DNA of 64,000 bases from Siphonodentalium dalli. Its lineage: Eukaryota; Mollusca; Scaphopoda; Gadilida; Siphonodentaliidae. This document shows positions 52,238 to 62,615 of this stretch, one piece after another (the first letter of the stretch is position 1; every line of letters begins with the position of its first letter). The notes beneath the pieces were generated by a model. The model searched no databases and was not told the DNA's origin. It saw nothing but the letters and a program-made list of their open reading frames with translations. Location: the NCBI GenBank assembly GCA_032622095.1, contig CP136068.1:186172809-186236808 (forward strand). The letters run 5' to 3'. The translations under genes were made by a program, and so were the position numbers.

Positions 52238-55200
52238 TCAAATGGAAAAGTAAATTCTGTCTGCAATAAGATATATTAGTGTATTATTATTTAAGATAAA
52301 TTTATCAAATAATTCGAACTTGTTTTTCTTATCAAAATACATTTTCATAACTGTAATATGACATCTCAAAACTGGCAGTAATAATTTATCTGCTGGTAGT
52401 CTTTTACCATCATACAAGTAGAAATTCCTTGAACGATACACGGCTATTCTGTATGCACTCAATAACAGGTTAATAAACATAATATTTATCTTTTTTCCTT
52501 TTCTACCTGAGCCGAAGATCAACATTTTGCTAAATTCATCTTCGGTGACAATTTTGTCTTTTGCAAAGAGGTGATCTATATATAGTCTACATTTATCTTT
52601 AATCGCCTGTAAATATCTACATCCAAAAAATATATGCTTTATATCCTCAACGTCAATGGGACATAAAGGACATGTATCAGTGTCTGATTGCTTGACTATA
52701 AATTGTCTGCGCCGAGTAAATAACATGTTATGATATATTTTCAGATCCAGTTCAATCATCTCTGTTGACTTTACACATAAATGGACTAAAGTCCAATTCA
52801 ATTTGAAATCAGGACCATATTGCTTCTGCCAATAGGACACACTTGTTGGCATTTCAAATACCTTTGCTATTATTTGTGAATATGCAATCTTAGTGGTAAG
52901 ATGAGAAGTAGATGTTAGTTCTCCATTGTTAATGAATGGAATGGCATTTTCCCCACAGGTTTTTCCATTTATATCACTGTAGGAATTTGCCATTTCATTT
53001 TCATTAACAAGTTCTTTCCATTCACAAGGCAGTGCATTCAAAATAGACGTGTAGTTATTCGATACAATTACACAGTTACACATTGAATCACCGCATACCA
53101 TTTCATGTATGGCCATTTCTGGCAAAAATCCAGGAATGACCTCATATGTCAGGTGTTTAATTCTTACTAGCCCAGCCATAACAAAGGAGTCAAAATAGAA
53201 CATTTTCCCCTCTGATGTTATTAGCCCATTGTCAAATAAGGGTTGGTCTAGTACATTTAACGTGGAATTAATGAGATGACGCGAATCGTCAGTTATGATT
53301 TTCCAAGCTCTTAAGACATCAGCATAGAACTGAGGTAATTTGACTGCATACCTCTCATATATATTAATAAAGAGTGTGTCTTTTCCTAATCTTAAGTTAC
53401 GGTACTTATCAAAATAGAAAAGCATAAAATATTTCCAAGGGAATTGACTGACTTCCATCTTTTTTATCCATTTGCATCTCAAAGCTAATTTTTTGTTTTC
53501 AACATCGGGTAGCTTTAATCCGCCCACATTAAGGTCACCAATCAAAGTTGTGTACTTAATTTTATGGATCGTATTATCCCAAAGAAAGCTCAACACTATT
53601 GCTTTTAGCTTCTTCTCGTACATTTCTGGCAATTCTGTTACATTTAAAGTGTACCACAATGTTGAAAGATAAAGTGATTGAAGAACAGTAATTTTACCTT
53701 TAATAGTTAACTTTCTTTGCTTCCATAAATGCAAAATATTAGAAATTTTCTGTAACTTTTTGGACCAATTTACATCAATTGCTTCTTTCTCATTATTGCC
53801 GAGATGAATTCCTAAGATTTCAACTGGACCTTGAACAATTTGTAAAGGCAAATCTCTGGGCAAAATTACATTGCCAATCGGCATTATCTCTGATTTTTCA
53901 TAATTAATTTGACTTCCTGATCCTTTTGCAAATGTTTCGAAACATTGTAAAACTAATTTGACTGAATTCTCGTCAGCAACGACTAATTTGTTATCATCAG
54001 CATGTTGGAAGAGCTTTGCTGGCATATTACAACCTGGGATGGGAATACCCCGTATGTTATGATTATTATTTATCAATTGTGCAATAGGTTCTGAACACAG
54101 TATATACAAGAGTGGTGACAAAGGGCATCCCTGTCTAACTGAAGATTCGATTTTTATCCATGAAGATAAATGACCATTCATTTTTATACTGCTTTTCGAA
54201 TTTTGATACAAAATTTTAACCCAACGGACAAAATTTTCACCAAAGCCTACTTCCTCTAGAACTTTGAAAAGGTAACCATGGTCAATTTTGTCGAAAGCTT
54301 TATACAAATCTATCTTCAAAAGGACTGCATCCAGATTGCTGTCATTAATATACCGAATCATGTCTTTTAGACTTAGAACGGTTTCACTCAGGTCTCTACC
54401 TGGTACTGAGCAAGTTTGAAAATCGGATACTAATGTTGCAATAATCGTCTTCATCCTATTGGCTAGAATTTTGGCAATTAATTTTCTGTCAACACCTAAT
54501 AAGGAAATTGGTCTCCAGTTAGAGAGGTCTCTCTTGTCACCCTTTTTCTTATAAATCGAAGTGATAAGGCCTTTTTCCATTGAAGGAGATAGTCTACCAT
54601 TACAACTAATTTCTGTGATCAGTTTTACAAACAGTGGTTCAAAAATGGTATAAAACCTCTTAAAAAATGTTGCTGTTAGTCCATCTAAACCTGGGGATTT
54701 CCCATCTGACATTGAAAATAAGGCCTCATAAATTTCACTACTTTCAAAATCAGTGTCAATTATATCTGAATTTTCTTTGTTCAGTTTTTTCTCAATCACT
54801 TCAAGTAACATATTTTGTTTTTCCTCTATGGTAATTGGTGTTGAATATAGATTTCCATAGAAGTGTTCGGCTATTTTCAACATATCAAATGGGTTGGTGA
54901 CAATTGAACCATTCCTATCTACAACTGCTGGGAATGTGTTGAAATCTTGTCTGTATTTTTCCAAAGACAAAAAATATTTTGTACAACGGTCATCTTCCAA
55001 TGCATGATTACACTTACTTCTTATGATAGCTCCCTGGCATTTGCGTATTTCATGTTCTTCGATATCGGATTTTAGAAGAGAAATTTTGGAAATGTCTGTA
55101 AATTGAGAGGGTCTGCTTAATTCAATCGAAAGTTTTCTTTGTAGCTCGTATTCATTTGACTTGCGTTCTCTAGATAATTTTTGAGCATAAAAGATAGAGG

Positions 55201-56107
55201 CTTTCTTTATTTTATACTTTAGATTGTCCCACCATACCAGATATTCCCTGTCAAATAATGGACAACTCTTTTCTTTGTTGACTAACTCATTTATTATCAG
55301 CACATAGTTGGGATTGTCTATAAGTGAGTCATTCAGGATCCAAACGCCTGGACCTTTCTCTACCCCATGGAAATTAAACTTGGCAATTACCAGGGAGTGA
55401 TCACTAAAGGAAGTGTAATTCATGAAACAATACATATTCAAGCTAATCAATGAGTTTGTACATAAAATATAATCAATTATGCTTTGTTGTAATTTATTTT
55501 CAACAATTCTGTGCCAGCTGTATTGTTTTTTCCAGGGGTTTCGATACCTCCAAGAATCTAGTAAATGATTTTTAGTTAGAAATTTTTGAAAGTCCACTGT
55601 CGTTCCATCAGTGTTGCCACTGTACCTGTCAATACTCTGGTACACTGTGTTGAAATCACCCATGATAATCTTTTCTGAACTAATTTCACAGATGTTTTCT
55701 AGGGATTTGAGGAAAAGTTTCCGGTCTTTATAATCATTCGGGGCATATACTGAAAAAAAGGAATATTTGTTGTCATTGAACATTAAGTTAATGCCAACTA
55801 GTCGTCCACGGTCATCTTTAATTTTTAATTCACATGTTTTACCAAATTCTTTGCTGACCAAAATAGCTACACCTCTGCTGTTATTTTTATAGTTGAAGCT
55901 GAAACATTTACCCTTCCACAAGTGCTTAATGCTATCAACATAATCATCATCCCAGAAGGTCTCCTGTAAAGCAATCACGCCAAATCTGCGCTCCTCAAAT
56001 AAGCTGAACAACCCTTTAATCTTATTCATATTTCTCATACCTCTCACATTCAAGGAGCACAGAGTTGCCATGAATGCAACCAGAACAACTTTCTGCAAAA
56101 ATTCCAT
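52238..56107 (-). CDS. LINE A ORF2: endonuclease and reverse transcriptase
   Basis: 1289 codons, uninterrupted. APE-type endonuclease from about residue 14: CSLNVRGMRN, ALQETFW, YAPND, IMGDFNT, SFSDHSLVIAKF, all catalytic motifs present. RT: SPGLDGLTATFF, YKKKGDKRDLSNWRPISLL, LLKIDLYKAFDKIDH (motif A), SVRQGCPLSPLLYILCSEP, FQHADDNKLVV (motif C Asp-Asp intact). A C-terminal zinc motif CPLCPIDVEDIKHIFFGC is typical of L1-like ORF2. The HADD form and LLYILCSEPIA resemble the Tx1 branch. It makes cDNA by target-primed reverse transcription. It could be active if ORF1 is not required or is supplied. Confidence 0.95.
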   Translation of the reverse strand: MEFLQKVVLVAFMATLCSLNVRGMRNMNKIKGLFSLFEERRFGVIALQETFWDDDYVDSIKHLWKGKCFSFNYKNNSRGVAILVSKEFGKTCELKIKDDRGRLVGINLMFNDNKYSFFSVYAPNDYKDRKLFLKSLENICEISSEKIIMGDFNTVYQSIDRYSGNTDGTTVDFQKFLTKNHLLDSWRYRNPWKKQYSWHRIVENKLQQSIIDYILCTNSLISLNMYCFMNYTSFSDHSLVIAKFNFHGVEKGPGVWILNDSLIDNPNYVLIINELVNKEKSCPLFDREYLVWWDNLKYKIKKASIFYAQKLSRERKSNEYELQRKLSIELSRPSQFTDISKISLLKSDIEEHEIRKCQGAIIRSKCNHALEDDRCTKYFLSLEKYRQDFNTFPAVVDRNGSIVTNPFDMLKIAEHFYGNLYSTPITIEEKQNMLLEVIEKKLNKENSDIIDTDFESSEIYEALFSMSDGKSPGLDGLTATFFKRFYTIFEPLFVKLITEISCNGRLSPSMEKGLITSIYKKKGDKRDLSNWRPISLLGVDRKLIAKILANRMKTIIATLVSDFQTCSVPGRDLSETVLSLKDMIRYINDSNLDAVLLKIDLYKAFDKIDHGYLFKVLEEVGFGENFVRWVKILYQNSKSSIKMNGHLSSWIKIESSVRQGCPLSPLLYILCSEPIAQLINNNHNIRGIPIPGCNMPAKLFQHADDNKLVVADENSVKLVLQCFETFAKGSGSQINYEKSEIMPIGNVILPRDLPLQIVQGPVEILGIHLGNNEKEAIDVNWSKKLQKISNILHLWKQRKLTIKGKITVLQSLYLSTLWYTLNVTELPEMYEKKLKAIVLSFLWDNTIHKIKYTTLIGDLNVGGLKLPDVENKKLALRCKWIKKMEVSQFPWKYFMLFYFDKYRNLRLGKDTLFINIYERYAVKLPQFYADVLRAWKIITDDSRHLINSTLNVLDQPLFDNGLITSEGKMFYFDSFVMAGLVRIKHLTYEVIPGFLPEMAIHEMVCGDSMCNCVIVSNNYTSILNALPCEWKELVNENEMANSYSDINGKTCGENAIPFINNGELTSTSHLTTKIAYSQIIAKVFEMPTSVSYWQKQYGPDFKLNWTLVHLCVKSTEMIELDLKIYHNMLFTRRRQFIVKQSDTDTCPLCPIDVEDIKHIFFGCRYLQAIKDKCRLYIDHLFAKDKIVTEDEFSKMLIFGSGRKGKKINIMFINLLLSAYRIAVYRSRNFYLYDGKRLPADKLLLPVLRCHITVMKMYFDKKNKFELFDKFILNNNTLIYLIADRIYFSI

Positions 56108-56116
56108 TATTAAAAA

Positions 56117-57702
56117 TTATACATTCTGATCATTCGAAGCATCAATATCAATATTAACTTTAGATTTCATCTTAATTTTAGATCTCTTGTTATTGTCAAT
56201 TGGTTGATCTTTGACTTCCTGTTTCGGAGAACCGTCTCTGTCATGTTTTCTCTTAATTGAACTTTTCCTGGTTTCCTCTCCCATTTCGTGATCAGACTCA
56301 GAATAACTAATGGAAAGGCGAGAATCGTTCATCTCAGAATCTGCATCCTCGAAATACTCCTCTCCCTCAGATTTTGAACTACCAAGAGGTGAATAGGTGA
56401 ATTCTTCCATTTCCACTCCATCGATAGAAACTTTTACTTTTCCATCAGAATTTTCTGCTGATCCAGTCTTCACTTTTTCCAAACTTTTAATTGTCAAATT
56501 TTCTTTCACAGAATTTTCCTCTGACCCAACCACATTTTCCTCCGACATTTTTTCCTTCGTTAGATTTTCCTTTTCAGAATTTTCCACTGACACAATAACC
56601 ACATTTTCTTCAGGTAATTTATCTGTCGTTAAATTTTCCTTTTCAGAATTTTCCGCTGACCCAATAACCACATTTTCTTCAGGTAATTTATTTGTCGTTG
56701 AATTTTCCTTCGCAGAATTTTCCGCTGACCCAATAACCACTTTTTCCTCAGACATTTTTCCCTTTGAATTTTCCTTTTCAATTTTTTCAGAAATGTTCGC
56801 ATCATCAGCTTCTTTATCCCAATCTTCCTTTTCACCCGTTTCTGAATTTTTTCCTTAGGGGGCGGGGACTTCAATGTCCAAGGTTCTGTCGTCGCAGCTG
56901 CCCAATTACCACTGTCGCTTGAAGGCTGGATTATTCCTTCATTTTCCTCCGCGTTGTCTTGCTCCATATCGTTCGCTGCTGATTTATTAACATTTTCTTT
57001 TTTGGCATTCCTTTCCCTGCGTTCTTCTTCAAATCTCGGGCATACACAGACATATCTTGCACATGTAAAACATTTCGTCTTCTCACACCGTCTGGAAACA
57101 TGACCATATTCTCGACATTTAAAACATTGAGTCTTCGGACATGAGACATAGATATGTTGATCCGACCCACACTCTGAACAAACTTTGACTTGATTGTCAT
57201 GTAACACTCGAAAATATCTAAAACTGTCAGCCGTCTCGAATTTCATTGAGTAAGGTAGAGCCTTTACTTCTGGTGGGATCTCCACTTTCATGAATCGTGT
57301 TCCATCTACTATATTGGTTTTTGGATAAACTCTTCGTTTAATTGGCGAAATGATTTTCAGATTAAAGTCATTTGTTAATCTCTCTGTGATTTTTTCATCA
57401 GTGATATATGCGGGCAAATGTAGTATTGATACAACTACCTGCCTTGTGTAAACACGCGCTCCATTTATCTTCTTGCCATGAACCTCGATTCCACCACTGA
57501 GAATATCAGTGGCAGCTATGTCACAGACTGTCACCTCAAATGTATCACTGTCAACTGGGACACAAGCCAGAATAGCATCATTCCCACAAAAGCTGCCTGT
57601 AGCTTCAATAATATCAATAGCTTTGATTTTGCTATTATCACCAACATTAAGTCGGACAGTGTGTTCTTTTATTGGAGGGCCACTGTTGCCCTCCACACCC
57701 AT
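56117..57702 (-). pseudogene. LINE A ORF1: RNA-binding protein with zinc knuckles, one frameshift
   Basis: The first piece, 57702 to about 56855, has an RRM-like fold region (VVVSILHLPAYITDEKI...) and then Cys/His knuckles VCSECGSDQHIYVSC, QCFKCREYGHVSRRC and KCFTC...CVC. In an A-run near 56855 the coherent frame changes. The second piece, about 56860-56117, is acidic (GEKEDWDKEADDANISEK), then carries four degenerate copies of a 28-residue repeat around EENVVIGSAENSEKEN. It ends ten bases before ORF2. Together about 525 residues. The shift could be a mutation, a sequencing error in the homopolymer, or slippage. Confidence 0.85.
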
Positions 57703-57912
57703 TTTCGAGGGTGATGAAAGTCAAATCCAACTATCTGGAAATTCGTTGGACAAAACCCCCGAATAGCTACCTGACTATTTACTTCACATCTTTACGAATT
57801 GAGTTACATCAAATTTGAGATATAAATCTAGTCAGAAACTATGGATTGCAACAGATTTGCTCACTCTGGAAAACAAACGATGTCATCCATCCGCCATTAA
57901 ACCGGAAGTCCC
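57703..57912 (-). promoter_or_regulatory. LINE A 5' UTR / promoter with YY1- and ETS-like sites
   Basis: The first 25 bases of the element (minus strand) read GGGACTTCCGGTTTAATGGC and on to GGATGG: an ETS core (CCGGAAGT on the plus strand, 57902-57909) and a YY1 core (ATGGCGG, 57891-57897 reversed). An internal start-site promoter is expected for a LINE. This arrangement is like TATA-less housekeeping promoters. Confidence 0.5.
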
Positions 57913-58340
57913 AAAAAATTTCAAGTGAGAGTATGAGATTGTATTGGGATGGTTTTAAGACCGCCGTTGGAACAGATCAGATCGAGATATGTTTGAACAC
58001 GCTTGGGCACGTCGGTTAACAAGCGGTTACAGTTACTTATTGTGGGTCGAGCCAGCCATTTTCACTGAAAGCCACTGTTGATTGGCGATGCACACCACAT
58101 GAGGAGTCTACACCTGGAGTTGATGTAGGTTGGCACTCAAACACCCTCGAGACCTCGATTCCACAGCCGTTTGCACGTCGATGTGAACAGTCATCCTCTG
58201 TACATCGCGTAATGAACATGTGTGCCAGCAAATGTGTCCTGGGTCGACAGCTTTGAAGGACATGCTCACGAGGGGGCTCGAACCTCCAACCTTGCGGTTT
58301 GGAGTCTAATGCTATACCGACTTAGCCACCGAACCCCCTT
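57913..58340 (-). mobile_element. SINE copy 1, tRNA-derived head
   Basis: Minus strand: head at 58340-58262 (GGGGGTTCGGTGGCTAAGTC, then a B-box-like GGAGGTTCGAGCCCC), body about 270 bp, tail GTCTTAAAACCATCCCAATA...AAATTTTTT. The head folds only roughly as a tRNA and its T stem is imperfect, so it is not counted as a tRNA gene. It abuts the LINE 5' end. Confidence 0.85.
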
Positions 58341-58699
58341 AAAAAATTTCATTTGAGAGTATGAGATTATATTGGGATGGTTTTAAGACCGCCGTTAGAA
58401 CAGATCAGATCGAGATATGTTTGAACACGCTTGGGCACGTCGGTTAACAAGCGGTTACAGTTACTTATTGTGGGTCGAGCCAGTCATTTTCACTGAAAGC
58501 CACTGTTGATTGGCGATGCACTCCACACGAGGAGTCTACACCTGGAGTTGATGTAGGTTGGCACTCAAACACTCTCGAGACCTCGATTCCACAGCCGTTT
58601 GCACGTCGATGTGAACAGTCATCCTCTGTACATCGCGTATTGAGCATGTGTACCAGCAAATGTGTCCTGGGTCGACAGCTTTGAAGGACATGCTCACGA
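58341..58699 (-). mobile_element. SINE copy 2, lacking the tRNA head
   Basis: About 93% like copy 1 by eye over body and tail, placed tandemly upstream of it. It begins at TCGTGAGCATG, directly after ATCCCAG, which resembles the first bases of tRNA-Arg. It is thus 5'-truncated and inserted at the start of a tRNA-Arg in the old inverted unit. Confidence 0.85.
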
Positions 58700-58825
58700 C
58701 TGGGATTGTCTTCAAATTGATGTTAAGTTGTGATACATTTATCACAATGACTGTGCTGTAATGGATATCCAAAGCGCTTGCACAAAAACAATTTTCAGAG
58801 CACCAAAGGCAAATAAAATAACAGT

Positions 58826-58897
58826 CTCCCCGGCGGGGAATTGAACCCCGGTCTCCCGCGTGACAGGCGGGGATACTTACCACTATACTACCGAGGA
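58826..58897 (-). tRNA. tRNA-Asp (GTC), inverted unit
   Basis: Sequence equal to 446-517 despite diverged flanks, implying selection or gene conversion. Confidence 0.96.
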
Positions 58898-59047
58898 GTA
58901 CGTACAACTCTCTAAACAATACACATGTGGTTAGAAAGGACGCCCATGTTTTAGTTACAGTAAATAAGTATAGAGTAAATAAGACTTTAATGGCACAATG
59001 AATGCATAAATTCAGAATAAAACACGGAAACAAAACTGAAAAAAGCT

Positions 59048-59119
59048 TGACCCCGACGTGATTTGAACACGCAACCTTCTGATCTGGAGTCAGACGCGCT
59101 ACCGTTGCGCCACGGAGTC
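59048..59119 (-). tRNA. tRNA-Trp (CCA), inverted unit
   Basis: Sequence equal to 228-299 while the surrounding spacer has changed heavily. Confidence 0.96.
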
Positions 59120-59496
59120 GGACGATAGTTTGTAACTTCAATCTAGATTTAAATCCCGTCAGCTCCCATGCTGAATGTAAACCAATTAATCTAATGAGAT
59201 TCTATTGCGTATAATTAGGGTCCTAGCTGGATGTTGATAAAGAGTAATTTTCTGGGTTGTGATGTCAAACAGAGGTCATGCAGGAACTGCCCACTCAGTT
59301 GTTAAGTATACATATATATCTGATCCGCCCAATTTTACAGGATTTACAGCATGGCAATTTGTTGGATTTTCATATTCAGCAGGTCAAAGGTCATTTTGGC
59401 ATATAAACAGAGTCAACCTGTGGTCGTCGTGCTATTTCCTTCAGTTTGGATGCAAAGAAAATCTCAGATAATTATTATATATGTTATCTATGGGCA

Positions 59497-59545
59497 GGTC
59501 CGGTGGTGTAGTGGTTATCACGCCTGCTTTACACGCAGAAGGTCT
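59497..59545 (+). pseudogene. tRNA-Val (TAC), lacking T arm and 3' acceptor
   Basis: Acceptor 5' strand, D arm and anticodon arm are present. At GGTC the sequence jumps about 120 bp into the downstream spacer (GGTCTC...), a deletion at a GGTC microhomology. Confidence 0.9.
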
Positions 59546-59684
59546 CGTCCCGCACACCCGTCGTCTCACTTAAAGTTACCCGCAATACATAGAGGAACTG
59601 GGAGAATAGATTAAATGTAACATGTGCCTTTTTTCACAAAACATCTTCGTTTCCCGATGACTGCGTATATGTGATGAGGTGGCA

Positions 59685-59757
59685 GCCCGGCTAGCTCAGT
59701 CGGTAGAGCACGAGACTCTTAATCTCGGGGTCGTGGGTTCGAGCCCCACGTTGGGCG
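59685..59757 (+). tRNA. tRNA-Lys (CTT), inverted unit
   Basis: Intact cloverleaf. It starts GCCCGGC, the usual animal acceptor, where the array copies have GCCTGGC, so it probably keeps the ancestral form. T4 terminator follows. Confidence 0.96.
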
Positions 59758-59977
59758 ATCTTACTTTTCAATTTTAGGGCGACCAAATGGTGTTTGCTGC
59801 ATAATTCATGGCAATTCCACGGATTCCTCACGTCTTTTTCTTGTCGACGGCAAACGACATATATGCATATTTGATTGTGAAGACAATCAAGCGCATCGCA
59901 TGATTTTCACCACTTTGGATCCACCGTCAAATGTCCCCAAGTCTCATTTCATTGGCACAAAAGCGCAAAACATATAT

Positions 59978-60027
59978 CATCTCAGGTGGGGATCGAACCC
60001 ACGGCCTGGATTAGAAGTCCAGCGCTC
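59978..60027 (-). pseudogene. tRNA-Arg (TCT), 5' part missing
   Basis: T arm, anticodon arm and the end of the D stem (GAGCGC) remain. The 5' part is replaced by a run of T (plus strand) at 60028. Confidence 0.92.
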
Positions 60028-62615
60028 TTTTTTTGTTATCTTTTATTATAAAAACATTATTAAGCGATGTGCTACAGTAAAAACAAAACGACAACATTTG
60101 TATACACATGAGATTACAATGAAAACAATGATAGTTCTTATATGTTATGTTTCCTAATAGAAAGCTGAATAGAAGCCTATAGTATGAAATATATATCAGG
60201 TATATGCAATCTGTTGTCCAAATGTCGTTGGTTGTTGACTTTCCTTGTTAATTTTTAATTATTTCCTCGACTAATGTTAGTTCCATGGAATTTTTAGCAG
60301 TGTATCGAAATTATAATGTTTCGGTATGATGTAGGCGAAGTAACTCTAAAAATTTGTCGAGTATTTGCATTTGGCAATCTCCGTGTATCTCCGCAAGCAT
60401 ACGAAGATTGACGAGGTTTACGGAATTATTCGGACCAGTTATTGCACGTGTTTTTGGCTAAACATTTTCTTTCTAAAATGGACTAATATCCATATAATTA
60501 GGTTATTGAAGTGTTGTCGATGTTGACTGTTATCTCTATGAAATCTACGGTGAGTTTCCCAAAGGAAAATAACCATATTTCTGTAGGAAAAAGCACTTTT
60601 GTTTCTCCAAATTTTTGTGTTGATGTCTTCGGCATCTTCCGTGTTCAGCCGAGCCCGATGGGGCCAACATCGGTCATCCAATGTGAAACATGTCAAAATG
60701 TGAATATGAAAAATGGTACTGATGCTGTGATAGAATTTTTACTTCAAGAGTCTTAATTTGACATGATAGTTAAACATCTCACCAGTTTTTGTGATAAAAT
60801 GAATATGATTTTATGAATATATTTGTTGTTTCGCCTTGCAATTGGGTGAATTTATAAATTATAAATAATGTTTAATAATAATAATATATTAATAATAAAT
60901 TGGTTTGTTATTATACCATCAACATGACTTCCCGGTGCGCCACGGTTCATCGGCATCCCGACATGAATGACCAACAACCATAAGGCCCACCAGAGGCCCG
61001 AGACAACAGTCAAAGGCCTCTAATAGGCCCGAGGGCCGACAAACACGCATGGAGGTCTGCCAAAAAATATATACACCATGGCGCCTGACAAAAAAACGCC
61101 GTTACTTTTATTACCATTCTGGCCTGGTATGATCACGTGGTCTGTGACTTGACCAGAAAAGGGCGGCGGCCCCAGCGAAAACAAAAATTCACTAAATCCT
61201 GCCGCACACCTCTAGTCAATTTTATCTCAAACTTGTAAATCTTATTGTGCAGGTAAATACTCTTAATCTACTTGAGAAAGCCCTCTAAAATGGTAATAAT
61301 TATTCATAGCAACATACATGCACATGATTCTGTGTACATTTATATTTTTACGACTGATTTGTGTTAACATTGTTCCATTATGATAATCATGAAATCTGAA
61401 TGGCATAAAATTGTGTCTGTTTTGCATACAGATGGATACTTATTGTCTGTTTACTTGTTTTTTCCAGGTAAAACTTATTTGTATGCTGCATCTGACGACT
61501 CGGTGACAAGTTGGAAATTCCAGAAACTGGCACTTGTGGGATTTGGCCTTGGATAGGTATTCTTCGGCATGTCGGTTTGACTATGCTCTGTTCTAGAAAA
61601 GGGCTGGAGACCAAAACTTATCAGTTATGATGTGTCTTATCCCATGATACAGTCTGTGAACAGTGGACCAGTTTTCTTGTATGGCTTAAAACTGGGATCT
61701 AAAGATCAATAACATATTTTTAGGTGAGAAAAAGTCATGTAAAGTATCCATACTCAATGTACTCACTATCGTATATATTACATTACATCCTCCGGGAAAA
61801 TCTGTGGGTTCTGTGAGGTTTCGGCAGCTTTGTATAGTAAATGTGTTGTGGCGAGCGCCAACTTATCACTGTGTATCATGCATAATGCTACACTAGTGAT
61901 TGCGTACTACATCACAGAACCCAGAGACACCCCTAAGGACAAAATATAAATTATACATGTAATACTTAGGATAACTGACAAAAGTACATATGACCTTTTA
62001 AATGTCTGTGAAAGGAAAAGTATACAAACATTTAACAACAACAACAAAAAACCCACCTAGATGTATGCATTGCAATAGAAATATATATATACTGGGTTTT
62101 AAATTGTAGTGAGGTCCTACCGGTATAGTTTTACTGGGTTATAAATTAAGGTGGAGTCCTATAGTTTACACAAGTGTTTCTTTGCAAACTTTTAATTGTT
62201 GAAAATTTGATTTAAAAAAAAACCAAAAAACAAAAAACATTCTTTTGTCTGGGACGTCGCGTGCCTTATCAGTACACATTGGCGATGTTTGATGAGGGGG
62301 CAGTGTATAACATTTATAAAGTTGCTAGAACAAAAAATATTAATATATATATTAGTTCTTTGAAAAAATAGTTCATATTACATTAAGCTAATGGAAACAC
62401 CCTTCTGGTATAGGTTGCTCAGGGCTGCCGCTTTCAATAAAAAAAAAAAAAAGAAAAAAAAAAGGGGGGGGGGGTCTCTTTCGAATAATTTCTGGAAGGC
62501 GTTTTTCTGTGAGGATGTTTATGGGAGGATATTCATGATATCCTTAGCATTCTCTACTGTATGCTATTTATACCGTATGTTAATTTCTTCAGAAATATTT
62601 TTATAATTTTATTTC
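60028..62615. other. Region between inverted tRNA unit and LINE B; no confident gene
   Basis: Begins with a T-run that could be a poly(A) tail of a minus-strand element broken into tRNA-Arg. ORFs of 75-87 codons at 60439-60756 and 61387-61614 lack features. A/G homopolymers at 62438-62475. It may include the LINE B 3' UTR. Confidence 0.4.

Larger units (their letters stand above)
50165..57912 (-). mobile_element. L1/Tx1-type non-LTR retrotransposon A with flanking 3' DNA
   Basis: Minus strand: 5' UTR from about 57912, ORF1 57702-56117, ORF2 56107-52238, then up to 2 kb to the T-run at 50165. The 5' end is well placed against a SINE. The 3' end is uncertain: poly(T) tracts occur at 50165 and near 51680, either of which could mark the poly(A) tail. 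No target duplication could be matched between 50150 and 57920. ORF2 is intact and ORF1 has one frameshift in an A-run, so the element is young. Confidence 0.8.
58700..60027. repeat. Diverged, inverted and circularly permuted tRNA unit
   Basis: Order Asp-, Trp-, Val+, Lys+, Arg-, which is the array unit inverted with a different break point. Spacers are recognisable but much diverged (indels, many substitutions), while Asp, Trp and Lys remain intact. Confidence 0.93.

Noticed and set aside
56397-56858. 153-codon plus-strand ORF opposite LINE ORF1
   Set aside because: Antisense of the acidic repeats (Phe/Ser-rich as expected from reversed Glu/Lys codons).
58262-58340. An extra tRNA gene with CCA anticodon
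   Set aside because: It is the head of a SINE: T stem imperfect, acceptor unpaired, and continuous with the SINE body.
60439-60756. ORFs of 81-85 codons on both strands
   Set aside because: Overlapping, no domain, no splice support. A host exon remains possible but cannot be supported.
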